Shown: positions 1 through 7,972, counted from the stretch's first letter. The stretch: DNA of 37,921 bases from an archaeon 13_2_20CM_2_53_6 (GCA_001915065.1 MNDT01000007.1:1-37921); one strand, 5' to 3'. A program made the numbers and translations. The notes: generated from the sequence alone by a model not told the origin.

Positions 1-122
1 TCATAGCTGGCATACTTCTCTATGCCCGAAAACGGCGCGCAAAAATGCCCGTTCCCCTCACCCCATCGGGACCAGCGCCTGCACCAGGGTTGGGTCCCAG
101 CCCGGCACCCCCTCCGCAATAA
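1..122 (+). CDS. C-terminal tail of a membrane protein (5' end outside window)
   Basis: Reading frame 3 is open from the window edge to a TAA at 120-122. The visible end reads as the last part of a hydrophobic segment (IAGILLYA), then a basic RKRRAK stop-transfer patch, then a Pro/Ala/Gly-rich tail ending in PPPQ. That is the usual look of a single C-terminal transmembrane anchor with a cytoplasmic basic flank. The rest of the protein lies outside the window, so its function cannot be named. The following reductase starts 50 bases after the stop. Confidence 0.6.
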   Translation, partial: IAGILLYARKRRAKMPVPLTPSGPAPAPGLGPSPAPPPQ

Positions 123-171
123 ACAAAAGTCGCTCCGGGATTCTTGCTACAAGCATAGTCGCTTATCCTTC

Positions 172-787
172 TTGTCTAACAATATAGTATCGCAAACGAC
201 CGGCGAAGCGAAACCGAGAGTCAGAATACTCGGAATCTCCGGAAGCAGCAGAAAGGGCTCATACAACACAGCGCTACTTGAAGCAGCAAAAGAACTAGCC
301 CCAGAAAGTGTCCTTATCGAAACTTACGACATCTCCAACCTCCCACTCTACAACCAGGATCTAGAGGCAAAAATGCCCCCTCAAGTAACAGAGTTCAAGA
401 GTAAGGTCAAACAGGCTGACGCTATCCTCTTCGCCGCACCCGAACACAACTATACTATTACAGCGGTCATGAAGAACGCGATCGAATGGGGCAACCGGCC
501 ACCAAACGACAACTCCTGGGACAGCAAGCCAGCAGCCATCATGAGCGCCTCCTCAGGTCCACGAGGAGGAGCGAGAGCGCAGCTTCACCTTCGCCAGATA
601 ATGGTAGACCTCGACATGCACCCGATCAACCGGCCTCAACTTCTCGTTGCAAATGAAGATGGGCAAGTTCGACGCGAACATGAAACTCACAGACTTGCAG
701 ATACGCGAGACGCTACGGAAATTGCGCATCCAACTAGCAGAATGGACCAGGAGAGTACAGCCGGGCCTCCATAAGATACCCGCTTAA
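172..787 (+). CDS. NADPH-dependent FMN reductase family protein, frameshifted near the C-terminus
   Basis: A flavodoxin-like NAD(P)H:FMN/quinone reductase, expected to be cytosolic and to reduce FMN or quinones. The phosphate-binding loop ILGISGSSRKGSYN is followed by PLYNQD, the APEHNYT active-site loop, and a SASSGPRGGARAQ segment, all typical of the family. The TTG at 172 (SNNIVSQ...) is the likely start, because the frame further upstream overlaps the tail of the preceding gene. The frame breaks at 661-663: removing one G from the GGG run after ...VANED restores GKFDANMKLTDLQIRETL..., the expected C-terminal helix, ending at TAA 785-787. Read without correction the frame ends at 774 with an unrelated tail. 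This is either a real disruption or a homopolymer sequencing error. Confidence 0.85.
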
Positions 788-818
788 GCCGTCTTCGATG
801 TTTTGCGACGGGACCTGT

Positions 819-1205
819 TTATGCGTTGAGACTTTGATTAGAGGATCGAGTGCCTATCGGCTTCCAAGCGAGCCCTATCACTCCCCCAATGAGGGCCAGT
901 AAAGGACCCACAGATGCCACCAGCGTTGGGAGGAGTGCCTGAGCAACTGGAGAATATAGGAAGTATAGCACCCCCAGAAGATCCGCGACCGCAACGACGA
1001 TTACTAGGCTGCTCCAAAGCGAGTGACTGGTTGGCTTCTCGTAGAGCATGACCCCGCCAATGAGGACGATTATCCCAGATATCATCGACGGAAGAAAGAG
1101 GAACCTGTTGAAGGGAATCATTAAGGCCAGTAACACGACCACTCCTCCACCAACAAGACAGAACACTGAAGCCCCTGCTGGTCCTTTCACCGTAACCTCT
1201 CCCAA
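819..1205 (-). CDS. small four-helix membrane protein
   Basis: A 128-residue protein of unknown function. It shows four hydrophobic stretches: about residues 13-32 (FCLVGGGVVVLLALMI), 38-55, 64-83 and 92-113, separated by short polar loops. I recognise no conserved catalytic motif. The frame begins with TTG at 1205, with an in-frame GTG 15 bases inside it as an alternative. A perfect inverted repeat sits just upstream (1208-1222). It converges on the FMN reductase gene and has no obvious operon partner. The name says only what is visible; it could be a small integral membrane protein of any role. Confidence 0.65.
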   Translation of the reverse strand: MGEVTVKGPAGASVFCLVGGGVVVLLALMIPFNRFLFLPSMISGIIVLIGGVMLYEKPTSHSLWSSLVIVVAVADLLGVLYFLYSPVAQALLPTLVASVGPLLALIGGVIGLAWKPIGTRSSNQSLNA

Positions 1206-1207
1206 AA

Positions 1208-1222
1208 ATTCTCGTTGAGAAT
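1208..1222 (-). promoter_or_regulatory. inverted repeat upstream of the small membrane protein
   Basis: ATTCTC-GTT-GAGAAT is a perfect 6-bp-arm inverted repeat lying 3 bases upstream of the TTG start of the minus-strand gene. The position would suit an operator over the transcription start. No regulator can be assigned. Confidence 0.3.
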
Positions 1223-1407
1223 ACCTTTACTGGCTAGCAGATAATTGTGTTGAACACATGAGAACACAAGTAACGTCACTGCCCATCGTCAAAATGATCC
1301 CAATGCTTTTCGTCCCTATCACCATGTAGGACCCGAAGGATTCTAATCAGGGTCGAACGTGTCATGTGGAGCCCAGCGAGTAGTGAGAGTACCTCGATCA
1401 TTCCTGT

Positions 1408-2721
1408 GTGACGCCCCTGGCATCGTTCGAGTTCGTTATCACTGCTTTTCTCGCAATCTCCCTCGCGGCCGCCATAATCTCCAGTAGGACTAGAGCTCCC
1501 TATACTATCATTCTGGTTTTTTTTGGTGTTGCAATAGCAGGCTCATCCCTCTCTTCGATACTCAACGTCAACCTGTTGTATGGTAGCCTGATCGGGGGAG
1601 GGCTCTTCGTCGGGCTTGTCTTGCCACCCCTCCTCTTCGAGACGATGATGAATATTCGCTACGAAGAATTCCGGGCAGTCTTCACGCCAGCTCTACGACT
1701 CGCCACTGTCGGCGTTGGGATTGCAACCGTTGTGGGAGGGCTTCTACTCTGGCAGATAGCCGAGCTGCCACTAGTCTCGGCCTTCGTCTTCTCTTCCCTG
1801 ATTGCTCCCACGGATACCGCAACGGTTCTCGAAATATTCCGTAGAGCGCGTCTTCCGCGAAAGCTCTCGACTCTGATGGAGGTCGAGGCATCGTTTAACG
1901 ATGCCACTGGGATCATAATCTTCACAATAGTCGTTACATCAATCGGAGTCTCTTCACAGTCCCTCATCGGAGCACTCGTTAACTTCGGAACAATCTTCGG
2001 CGGAGGCGTCCTTGTAGGAATTGTGGTCGCCATAGGGGCCCATCTGGCGTCCAGACTGGTTGACGATCCGATGTCCGAGACGATGGTGACGGTCACTACC
2101 GTCTATGGCTCCTATACGGTCGCGGATATACTGGGAGTCTCGGGTCTAGTAGCGGTATCGATAGCAGGGCTGTACTATGGAAATTCGACGATCAAGACCT
2201 GGGTCCGACCCCAGACGACGAGGACTGTTAGGAACTTCTGGCGGATCATAGCGTTCATCGCAAACTCTCTTGCGTTCCTCTACATCGGGCTGAGCACCAA
2301 CCTGGCTACGATAACTGCTGATCTTGTGCCCATCGGAATAGCATTCGGGGCTGTAATCATCGCTCGTCTGTCGTCGGTCTATCCTCTTCTCGGGATATCG
2401 CGTGTCAACGGAGAACGGATTCCTAGATCCTGGAAGAACGTTGCTATGCTGGGAGGAATGAGGGGGGCACTTTCCATAGCGCTGGTCGCATCCTTGAAGA
2501 GTTGTACTCCCACTCCAGTACCAGGATGCGTTCCGTCCCTAGACATTATTACATCGATGGTTTTGGGGGTGGCATTTCTCTCAATTGTCCTTCAAGGATT
2601 CCTCTTGTCCCGCTACATCCGAAGGAAGTTTCCGAAGAGACCACCTGCAAGAGGCGTGCAGGCCCTTCTAACACCAGAAGAGGGAGATGTGCCCTACGTG
2701 TCTGAACGTGGTCGCGGCTAG
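1408..2721 (+). CDS. sodium/proton antiporter, NhaP/CPA1 type
   Basis: A 437-residue integral membrane cation:proton antiporter that would exchange Na+ (or K+) for H+ across the cytoplasmic membrane. Around twelve hydrophobic segments run from residue 8 to about 410. The family core is clear: SSLIAPTDTATV in helix 4-5, and EASFNDATGIIIF, whose Asn164-Asp165 pair is the ND ion-binding motif of the electroneutral CPA1/NhaP group. A late conserved segment (GGMRGALSIALVASL) is also diagnostic. The C-terminal tail is short, so no large regulatory cytoplasmic domain is present. The start is GTG at 1408. It stands alone on the plus strand, convergent with the Nudix-like gene. A second, unrelated antiporter (CPA2 type) lies at 12769. 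Confidence 0.9.
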   Translation: MTPLASFEFVITAFLAISLAAAIISSRTRAPYTIILVFFGVAIAGSSLSSILNVNLLYGSLIGGGLFVGLVLPPLLFETMMNIRYEEFRAVFTPALRLATVGVGIATVVGGLLLWQIAELPLVSAFVFSSLIAPTDTATVLEIFRRARLPRKLSTLMEVEASFNDATGIIIFTIVVTSIGVSSQSLIGALVNFGTIFGGGVLVGIVVAIGAHLASRLVDDPMSETMVTVTTVYGSYTVADILGVSGLVAVSIAGLYYGNSTIKTWVRPQTTRTVRNFWRIIAFIANSLAFLYIGLSTNLATITADLVPIGIAFGAVIIARLSSVYPLLGISRVNGERIPRSWKNVAMLGGMRGALSIALVASLKSCTPTPVPGCVPSLDIITSMVLGVAFLSIVLQGFLLSRYIRRKFPKRPPARGVQALLTPEEGDVPYVSERGRG

Positions 2722-2757
2722 TTAGATTGGCCGGTCCTGCATTTTGGCGGAACCCTT

Positions 2758-3192
2758 CTACGCGGTAGCGGCTGGCTGGGCTTTGGCAAGTGCATGTTTG
2801 AGCAGTACGCTCTTTCCCCAGCCGTGATGCGCAAATTCTTCGGCGGACGGTAGCTTGTCGATCTCAAACCATTTCGCGTCGGAGACCGTCGGGCCTGTTG
2901 ATACTTTCATGGTTCTGGGAAACGCGAGATAGTCGAAGATGAGATGCCAGGTCTCATTGTTTCCGACGAAGGATTCGACCTCGACCAGTTTCAGCGTAGC
3001 GTCTTCAATGTCCACATGCTCCTTCAGGATGCGCTTGGCCGCCTGGTCAGGATGTTCCAGGTGGTGTAGATCGTCGTTTGGTAGGAACCATCCCGGCTGG
3101 CCATCATGCCCGGTGCTGTATTTCACTAGCAGCGCGGAGCTATGATGGAGGACGGCGATGTGCGTTACGAGGGTATGTTTGCCACATTCCAA
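2758..3192 (-). CDS. Nudix-fold protein with a degenerate Nudix box
   Basis: A 144-residue protein with the layout of a Nudix hydrolase: an N-terminal strand (THIAVLHHSSALLVKYS), a GWFLPNDDL turn, the helix that should carry the Nudix box, then a WHLIFDYLAF strand and a VSDAKWFEID segment typical of the second half. In the box position (consensus Gx5Ex7REUxEExGU) the first Glu survives, but RE-U-x-EE-x-G reads R-I-L-K-E-H-V-D. One Glu of EE, the Glu of RE and the Gly are therefore replaced. Mg-dependent hydrolysis may be lost or altered. The start is TTG at 3192. It is divergent from the GNAT gene at 3259, leaving a 66-bp shared promoter region. Confidence 0.7.
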   Translation of the reverse strand: MECGKHTLVTHIAVLHHSSALLVKYSTGHDGQPGWFLPNDDLHHLEHPDQAAKRILKEHVDIEDATLKLVEVESFVGNNETWHLIFDYLAFPRTMKVSTGPTVSDAKWFEIDKLPSAEEFAHHGWGKSVLLKHALAKAQPAATA

Positions 3193-3258
3193 GATGGCTT
3201 TTCTCGATGCGGAGGTTGTTAATAGATTGGTTGTCGAGTAAAAGTCTAGCTCATCATC

Positions 3259-3765
3259 TTGCCAGGATCAAAAACGAAGGTTGGTTTGGGCGTTGCTGTT
3301 CGTAGAGCAACTCGAGCAGACGTCAAAACAATTGTCGACCTGGTCATCGCCCTCGCAAGGTTCGAGCGCCTAGAACCGCCGGACCTAGACGCCAAGAGTA
3401 GACTCGTCGGGGACATATTCGCCAGGAAACTGGCCAATGTCTTTGTGGCTAGAGTCGGAAAGAAACTGGTTGGCTATGCGTTGTACTTCTACACATACTC
3501 CTCGTTCCTCGCACGGCCGACCTTGTATCTGGAGGACATATTCGTCCGTGGAGAGAGTCGAAGAGGAGGAGTTGGAAAGGCGCTCTTCATGAGATGCGTC
3601 AAAGAGGCCAATCGACAGGGCTGTGGAAGAATGGAATGGGCAGTGCTGACGTGGAACAGGAAAGCCATGAGTTTCTATGAAGGGCTCGGCGCGAAGAGGC
3701 TTGAGGGCCAATACGTATACAGACTAGACGGAGAGTCTCTTCGACATTCCGATCGGATCCCATGA
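3259..3765 (+). CDS. GNAT N-acetyltransferase, diamine acetyltransferase-like
   Basis: A 168-residue acetyl-CoA-dependent N-acetyltransferase. The acetyl-CoA loop is R101-R-G-G-V-G-K-A108. It follows PTLYLEDIFVR and precedes GCGRMEWAVLTWN and AMSFYEGLGA. This string of motifs is the pattern of the spermidine/spermine (thialysine) acetyltransferase subgroup, so a polyamine or diamine substrate is plausible but not proven. A TTG at 3259 is the most upstream start; no ATG lies before the conserved fold. The frame reads through to a TGA at 3763-3765. It shares a short intergenic region with the divergent Nudix-like gene. Confidence 0.85.
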   Translation: MPGSKTKVGLGVAVRRATRADVKTIVDLVIALARFERLEPPDLDAKSRLVGDIFARKLANVFVARVGKKLVGYALYFYTYSSFLARPTLYLEDIFVRGESRRGGVGKALFMRCVKEANRQGCGRMEWAVLTWNRKAMSFYEGLGAKRLEGQYVYRLDGESLRHSDRIP

Positions 3766-3789
3766 TCAGCGGCTTAATCGTGTAATGGT

Positions 3790-4230
3790 CTAATCGATCA
3801 CGTTATGTGATACGATCGTCTCTTCGACGCTTTCCATATCGCCAAACAGAGTGGTGGAACTATCGCCTGTGGCAGCTCGCCTCTGATGGATCTTGGCAAC
3901 CTGCTTGAATACGTCCGAGAGCTTCTCCGACTTTGCTCGGATGTCTTTGCCGAGTCTCCGGCTTAGTATCTCGGCGCAGTGGTTTACGACCATCTTCCTT
4001 CCGGTTCCCAGAATCTCCTTCAGGGCATTGTCAAGCTCGTCGATGCCCAGAGGCAACTCTTTCACGTCGACGTTGTGTCTCCTCCTCGCATAGTGAAGAA
4101 TCAGCTCGGCTGTAGCGCCGCCGAGGCTCTGAAACGCCTCATCCACGGAGTCTCTGAGCTGCTTCGCTAAGTCCGGCGGGAGGTGTACGAGGCGAAACAG
4201 GTTCCGCTCAGACATCGACAAGCTCTCCAC
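3790..4230 (-). CDS. conserved-looking helical protein, function unknown
   Basis: A 146-residue protein predicted largely alpha-helical and soluble, with no signal peptide or membrane segment. The middle (about residues 45-95) reads NVDVKELPLGIDELDNALKEILG then a helix ending CAEILSRR. The C-terminus is polar and probably disordered. I do not recognise the family. Start options are GTG 4230 and ATG 4215 (MSERNLFRL). It is convergent with the GNAT gene, whose stop lies 24 bases away. Upstream, the coiled-coil gene at 4376 runs divergently. Confidence 0.6.
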   Translation of the reverse strand: MESLSMSERNLFRLVHLPPDLAKQLRDSVDEAFQSLGGATAELILHYARRRHNVDVKELPLGIDELDNALKEILGTGRKMVVNHCAEILSRRLGKDIRAKSEKLSDVFKQVAKIHQRRAATGDSSTTLFGDMESVEETIVSHNVID

Positions 4231-4375
4231 TTCTCCATGTATGTCTTACAAGTAACGTAACCCTGCTGGTCCACTCGAAGTTGCACGTGAAAAGACGAGA
4301 GGATGATTGAGGCTTTGATTGTCTTGTCTTTCCAAACCTTTTTGCCCTGACGTGCAACTGAGGTTCCGTTCTGTC

Positions 4376-4783
4376 TTGCCGTCTGATACCGGTCAACAGG
4401 GGAATCGTATTCAGAAGTTGTTAGACGAGTTCAATGAGTCTTGGCTGACGTACTGGAATAGCTACGTTGAGCTGCAGAACCAGCTCTACGATAGTGCAAG
4501 AGCCGCCCGGGAAGTATCCTGGCTCGCCGCGACCGATGATGCTAAGCTAAGCCAGATCAACCGGATGCAACGGGAACTGTACGCGACCATGCCCCGGAGA
4601 GTAGACTACATGCCCCTTGGATCGATAAGCCGGGACCTCGACAGCGCTCCAAGCAGGTTCAGAGAGCTCGAAGCCGCTCTCACAGCTGAAAAGGCAAAAT
4701 GCGCGAGTCTGGTAGCGGCTGTTGATCTGCTTCTGGAACATATCGGGAGGATGAAGCTGGAATTTCAGGCCGGCAAGAACTGA
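4376..4783 (+). CDS. coiled-coil protein, function unknown
   Basis: A helical protein of about 135 residues from TTG 4376 (an earlier in-frame TTG at 4319 would add 19 residues of low-complexity sequence). It contains long heptad-like helices: NRIQKLLDEFNESWLTYWN, then FRELEAALTAEKAK, then a C-terminal helix LLLEHIGRMKLEFQAG. There is no membrane segment or enzyme motif. The frame is closed by TGA at 4781-4783, just before the convergent acyl-CoA dehydrogenase. Function cannot be assigned; a structural or protein-binding role is only a guess. Confidence 0.6.
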   Translation: MPSDTGQQGNRIQKLLDEFNESWLTYWNSYVELQNQLYDSARAAREVSWLAATDDAKLSQINRMQRELYATMPRRVDYMPLGSISRDLDSAPSRFRELEAALTAEKAKCASLVAAVDLLLEHIGRMKLEFQAGKN

Positions 4784-4826
4784 ATGAGGCTAATCCTTCA
4801 ATTAGACCCTTTAACCTAGAGAATCT

Positions 4827-6020
4827 CTATTCTTTGAGTTCTCGGATCAGCTGCTTGGCTATGGTCAGCCGTTGGATGTCGTTCGTCCCTTCGTATGTCT
4901 TTATGATCTGGGAGTCTCTGAGAAACCGTTCCACAGGATATTCGGTGGCAACACCGTAGCCCCCATGTATCATCATCGCAAGCAACGCTAGCTTCTCAGC
5001 CGTCTCCGTTGAGGTCACCTTCGCAATTGATGCCGCCTTGACGAACTCTTTTCCCTGATCCTTTAGCGACGCGGCCCAGTAGGTCAACAGGCGAGCAGTG
5101 TGGAGTCCTATGGCCATGTCCGCCAGCTTGTACTGGACCTGCTGGAAATCGATCAGAGGCTTGTCAAAACTCATCCTAGTCTGCGCATAGCTAATGGCCG
5201 CCTCATACGCCGCCTGGGCGATACCTACGCCCTGTGCTGACACGTCCACCCGTCCCCTATCATACGTCTTGACGCCGATGTAGAACCCGTCGCCCTCCTT
5301 CCCGACAAGATTGTCCTGCGGGACCTTGACATGGTCCAGAATGAGCTCTGAGGGCTGCGAACCTCGAAGGCCTGTCGTCTCTATGTGGCTGCCGACCTGG
5401 AAGCCCTCTGTACCCCTCTCGACAATGAAAGCACTCAACCCCTTGTGACGCTCCTTGCTACTAAGCGGTGGACTGGTTCTAGCGAAGACCAAGTAGAGAT
5501 CTGCGATCTCACCGTTCGTAATGAACGTCTTCCGGCCGTTAATCTCCCAGTGGGTCCCGTGAAGCTTTGCGGTGGACTTGATTCCTGCTACGTCGGACCC
5601 CGCACCCGGCTCTGTCATAGCGTGGGCCCCGATCTTCTCCCCTGACACCATCGGGACGAGGAACCGTTTCTTCTGCTCCTCTGACCCCCATTCGTTCAAC
5701 GGCTCAGAAACTAGATGGCTAGCGACGAAGACTGTGGAACAGGCCGCGGAGACGCGTGCTATCTCCTCGATGCCAATAACCATTGAGAGAAGGTCGCCAC
5801 CTAGACCACCGTACTCTTCCTTGTAGGTGATGGCGGTTAGGCCAACTCCTGCGATCCTTCGCAGAAGGTCTCTGGGTATCTTGTTATTCCGGTCAATCTC
5901 AAAGGCTACGGGACGAATCTCCTTCTCAGCAAAATCCCTGATGGTATGCCGGAGACTCTCGTGATCGGGGGTCAGCTTCACTTCATAGTCAGCAGAGCGA
6001 GGCATCATAGTGCTCGTCAA
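4827..6020 (-). CDS. acyl-CoA dehydrogenase
   Basis: A 397-residue FAD-dependent acyl-CoA dehydrogenase, catalysing alpha,beta-dehydrogenation of acyl-CoA in fatty- or branched-chain acid oxidation, with electrons passed to an electron-transfer flavoprotein. The three-domain family layout is complete. The N-terminal helical domain starts at about residue 10. The middle beta domain has AMTEPGAGSDVAGI and TFITNG. The C-terminal helical domain has IHGGYGVATEYPVERFLRD followed by KTYEGTNDIQRL. The Glu in YEGT (about E377) is the catalytic base position of the short/medium-chain and butyryl group. Length is normal. Start is TTG 6020 or ATG 6008/6005. No ETF or thiolase gene is adjacent, so the substrate is not indicated by context. 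Confidence 0.93.
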   Translation of the reverse strand: MTSTMMPRSADYEVKLTPDHESLRHTIRDFAEKEIRPVAFEIDRNNKIPRDLLRRIAGVGLTAITYKEEYGGLGGDLLSMVIGIEEIARVSAACSTVFVASHLVSEPLNEWGSEEQKKRFLVPMVSGEKIGAHAMTEPGAGSDVAGIKSTAKLHGTHWEINGRKTFITNGEIADLYLVFARTSPPLSSKERHKGLSAFIVERGTEGFQVGSHIETTGLRGSQPSELILDHVKVPQDNLVGKEGDGFYIGVKTYDRGRVDVSAQGVGIAQAAYEAAISYAQTRMSFDKPLIDFQQVQYKLADMAIGLHTARLLTYWAASLKDQGKEFVKAASIAKVTSTETAEKLALLAMMIHGGYGVATEYPVERFLRDSQIIKTYEGTNDIQRLTIAKQLIRELKE

Positions 6021-6116
6021 GTCTATACCAACGCCTGATCTTCGAAGCCGGTCATTCCTTTAAACTTTGGAGCACAGCCACACATGCAGGATCGGGTCTA
6101 CGAGGTGGTGAGGCCA

Positions 6117-6473
6117 ATGACTGAGTTCGTCCAAGTATCCACTGCGGTCGACAGCAAGGAGAGGGCCAACAAGATTGCGCGTAGGCTGTTAGACGAAAGG
6201 GTCGCGAGTTGTGTTCAAGTCTTGGGTCCCATCCAGAGCAAATATTGGTGGAAGGGAAGGATCGAACGTGCAAGAGAGTGGATCTGCTTCATCAAAGCTA
6301 GAGCAGACGACTATTGGAGGATAGAGGCTTCTATCAAGAAAGTTCACCCTTACGATGTCCCAGAGATTCTGGCATTCCCAGTCCTACGCGGTAATGCTGA
6401 CTATCTAAAATGGATTAGACGCGAAACTGCCCGCAAGCCGAAGCAATCAGCTAAGGCCTTTCTAGATAGATAA
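6117..6473 (+). CDS. cutA: divalent-cation tolerance protein CutA
   Basis: A small trimeric ferredoxin-fold protein of the CutA1 family, linked to copper/divalent metal tolerance. The family signatures are ERANKIARRLLDERVASCVQV, then SKYWWKGRIE, then KVHPYDVPEILAFPV. ATG 6117 (MTEFVQVSTAV) is preferred over the upstream in-frame ATG 6084. CutA proteins begin right at this strand, and a purine-rich GGTGAGG sits 3-9 bases ahead of it. The lysine-rich C-terminal tail (ARKPKQSAK) extends a little past the usual end. It converges on the YdeI-like gene. Confidence 0.9.
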   Translation: MTEFVQVSTAVDSKERANKIARRLLDERVASCVQVLGPIQSKYWWKGRIERAREWICFIKARADDYWRIEASIKKVHPYDVPEILAFPVLRGNADYLKWIRRETARKPKQSAKAFLDR

Positions 6474-6492
6474 CCACGACCGTCAGGAATAT

Positions 6493-6906
6493 TCAGCTTG
6501 GCTGGTGCACCCATCCTGTCATCCCTGGCGATGACGCAGTTTTCCTTTTTCTCAACCTTGAAATCACATCTGGAGGCAGAACTTGCAGCCCGGCTTCCGT
6601 CATCTTCCTCTTCCTTACCAATTCCAAGGCTCTGTCGATGTTGTAACGAGACCAGTTCTTACTCTTCCTAGGTGTGAAGCGAACAAGACTTCTTGTCGCA
6701 TCCAAGGGCTTGATTCGACTGTCAATCCAGCCGAAGCAAAGAGCTTCTTCCAGCGCTTGGTTGTAATAGACTCTGTACGAGTCGCCGCCTGCGCTTTTCT
6801 TGGGTAGAACGACCCAGATCTCATTCTTCCTGCTATGGTTGACCCTCAGCCATCTTCGCCATCTCTTCGCGTTTTTGAAGACGACGCTCTTGATCTTCCC
6901 TTTCAT
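6493..6906 (-). CDS. YdeI/OmpD-associated family protein, short form
   Basis: A 137-residue protein with the recognisable N-terminal core of the YdeI/OmpD-associated (bacteriocin-protection) family: FKNAKRWRRWLRVNHSRKNEIWV, ALCFGWIDSRIKPLD, VRFTPRKSKNWSRYNIDRALEL and KMTEAGL. The biochemical role of the family is not settled. Family members are usually near 190 residues. This one stops about 20 residues after AGL with a tail (SSPGMTGWVHQPS) that does not look like the usual C-terminal helical domain, so it may be truncated. The family is mainly bacterial, and it sits beside another bacterial-looking gene (7073). Confidence 0.75.
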   Translation of the reverse strand: MKGKIKSVVFKNAKRWRRWLRVNHSRKNEIWVVLPKKSAGGDSYRVYYNQALEEALCFGWIDSRIKPLDATRSLVRFTPRKSKNWSRYNIDRALELVRKRKMTEAGLQVLPPDVISRLRKRKTASSPGMTGWVHQPS

Positions 6907-6923
6907 CTATATCGGATGAGGGA

Positions 6924-6951
6924 GCGGGTGGTGGGATTTGAACCCAGGTGG
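6924..6951 (-). other. degenerate tRNA 3' segment (T-arm box)
   Basis: On the minus strand this reads as a tRNA T-arm (TGGGTTCAAATCCCA) followed by CACCCGC in the acceptor position. The B-box-like core is strong. However, the outer T-stem pair is C-C, no matching 5' acceptor GCGGGTG is found upstream, and no CCA or sensible discriminator follows. A CCA-anticodon-like loop and hairpins lie further 5' (6960-7060), but I could not fold a credible D-arm. A tRNA remnant or attachment-site scar is more likely than a working tRNA, though a multi-intron tRNA is not excluded. Confidence 0.4.
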
Positions 6952-7072
6952 ATTCAGAACCTCATGATAGCTGGTGGTTCCGAGCCCGGCGGCTCCGGAA
7001 AGGGTGATAAGACACTGGAATCTGCGCCTAAACGGCTGACACTCGTCCTCTGGATGAGATGAGCTACGGACG

Positions 7073-7696
7073 ATGGTGAACCTAATGCGTAAGATCTACG
7101 TGCTGACGTTTGTGACGATGGACGGAGTTATGCAGGGACCCGGTGGCCCCGAAGAGGACACGAGCGGCGGGTTCCATCATGGCGGATGGACCGTCGGATA
7201 TTTCGACGATTTCGTTGCCCAAGAGATGGGTAAGGAGATGGGACACAAGTTCGACCTCCTGCTGGGCCGGCGAACCTACGACATCTTCGCGTCGTATTGG
7301 CCCCACGTGAACGAGCCAGGTGCCGACCTCATCAACAACGCCACCAAATACGTGGCAACGCACCGACCCCTCACCACGGACTGGAAAAAGACTGTCCGCT
7401 TGGAGGGAGACGTCGTGGAGGCCATCCGCAAGTTAAAGAAGGAATCGGGTCCCGAGATCCAGGTTCATGGCAGCGGCACGCTGATCCAGACGCTGTTGAA
7501 GCATGACCTCGTTGACGAGTTCTGGCTGAAGATCTTCCCCGTCACTATCGGTAGCGGCCGCAAGCTGTTTGCGGACGAGACGCGCTACGCGGGCTTCTCG
7601 CTGGTGGAAACCAGCGCCTCGCCGAGCGGCGTGATCATCGCGAAGTACAAGCCCGCCGGTGAAGTCAAGTCGGGCTCATTCGCGCGCCCGACGTGA
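7073..7696 (+). CDS. dihydrofolate reductase-like (RibD C-terminal domain) protein
   Basis: A 207-residue cytosolic reductase-fold protein of the RibD_C/YyaP group, related to dihydrofolate reductase and the riboflavin-pathway reductase. Visible signatures are the N-terminal KIYVLTFVTMDGVMQGPGG strand, DLLLGRRTYDIFASYWP, the nucleotide-binding IQVHGSGTLIQTLL, and DEFWLKIFPVTIGSG. Substrate is unknown. Start is ATG 7073 or ATG 7085. Codon third positions are much richer in G/C (for example gcg ggc ttc tcg ctg gtg) than in the neighbouring genes. The gene is also bracketed by two tRNA-type T-arm repeats. Both points suggest recent acquisition, probably from bacteria. Confidence 0.85.
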   Translation: MVNLMRKIYVLTFVTMDGVMQGPGGPEEDTSGGFHHGGWTVGYFDDFVAQEMGKEMGHKFDLLLGRRTYDIFASYWPHVNEPGADLINNATKYVATHRPLTTDWKKTVRLEGDVVEAIRKLKKESGPEIQVHGSGTLIQTLLKHDLVDEFWLKIFPVTIGSGRKLFADETRYAGFSLVETSASPSGVIIAKYKPAGEVKSGSFARPT

Positions 7697-7848
7697 CAAC
7701 GAATGGTCGGCTGTCAACCTCATGCTCCGTGTCGATCAGCCAAATGAACGCACTTCGAGGTAGTACGATTGCGCGGGCAGCAGCGAAGGTCCCCGCGCCC
7801 ACCGACCTTCAGGGAAAGAGATCGCAAACTCCCCTAGGTTTAGATGCA

Positions 7849-7972
7849 TGGTGGGGCGGGTGGGATTTGAACCCACGATCACCTGGGCCCGAGCCAGGTA
7901 CGCTAACTCCGGCTGAAGTCCAGAGATCTTAGACCAAGCAGTCCCCACTCGCGTGGTCTGGACCACCGCCCC
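7849..7972 (-). tRNA. tRNA-Pro (CGG), probably with two introns
   Basis: On the minus strand the gene starts GGGGCGG (7972-7966), and the 3' end is CCGCCCC-A-CCA (7859-7849). That gives a perfect 7-bp acceptor stem with an encoded CCA. The T-arm is GTGGG-TTCAAAT-CCCAC (7876-7860). The anticodon arm closes as TCTGG or CCTGG with CCAGG around loop CTCGGGC or ATCGGGC, giving anticodon CGG either way (7889-7891). The span is 121 nt without CCA, about 45 nt too long. The excess fits an insert of about 19 nt in the D-loop (about 7939-7957) and one of 26 nt at the 5' side of the anticodon arm (about 7894-7919, can slide 4 nt). Removing both leaves 76 nt. Intron boundaries are inferred. Confidence 0.8.

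Noticed and set aside
6924-7060. Functional tRNA-Trp(CCA) with a large intron
   Set aside because: A TTCCAG loop and a partial anticodon stem can be drawn, but there is no matching 5' acceptor, the D-loop lacks its GG and the T-stem has a mismatch. It is kept only as a tRNA remnant.
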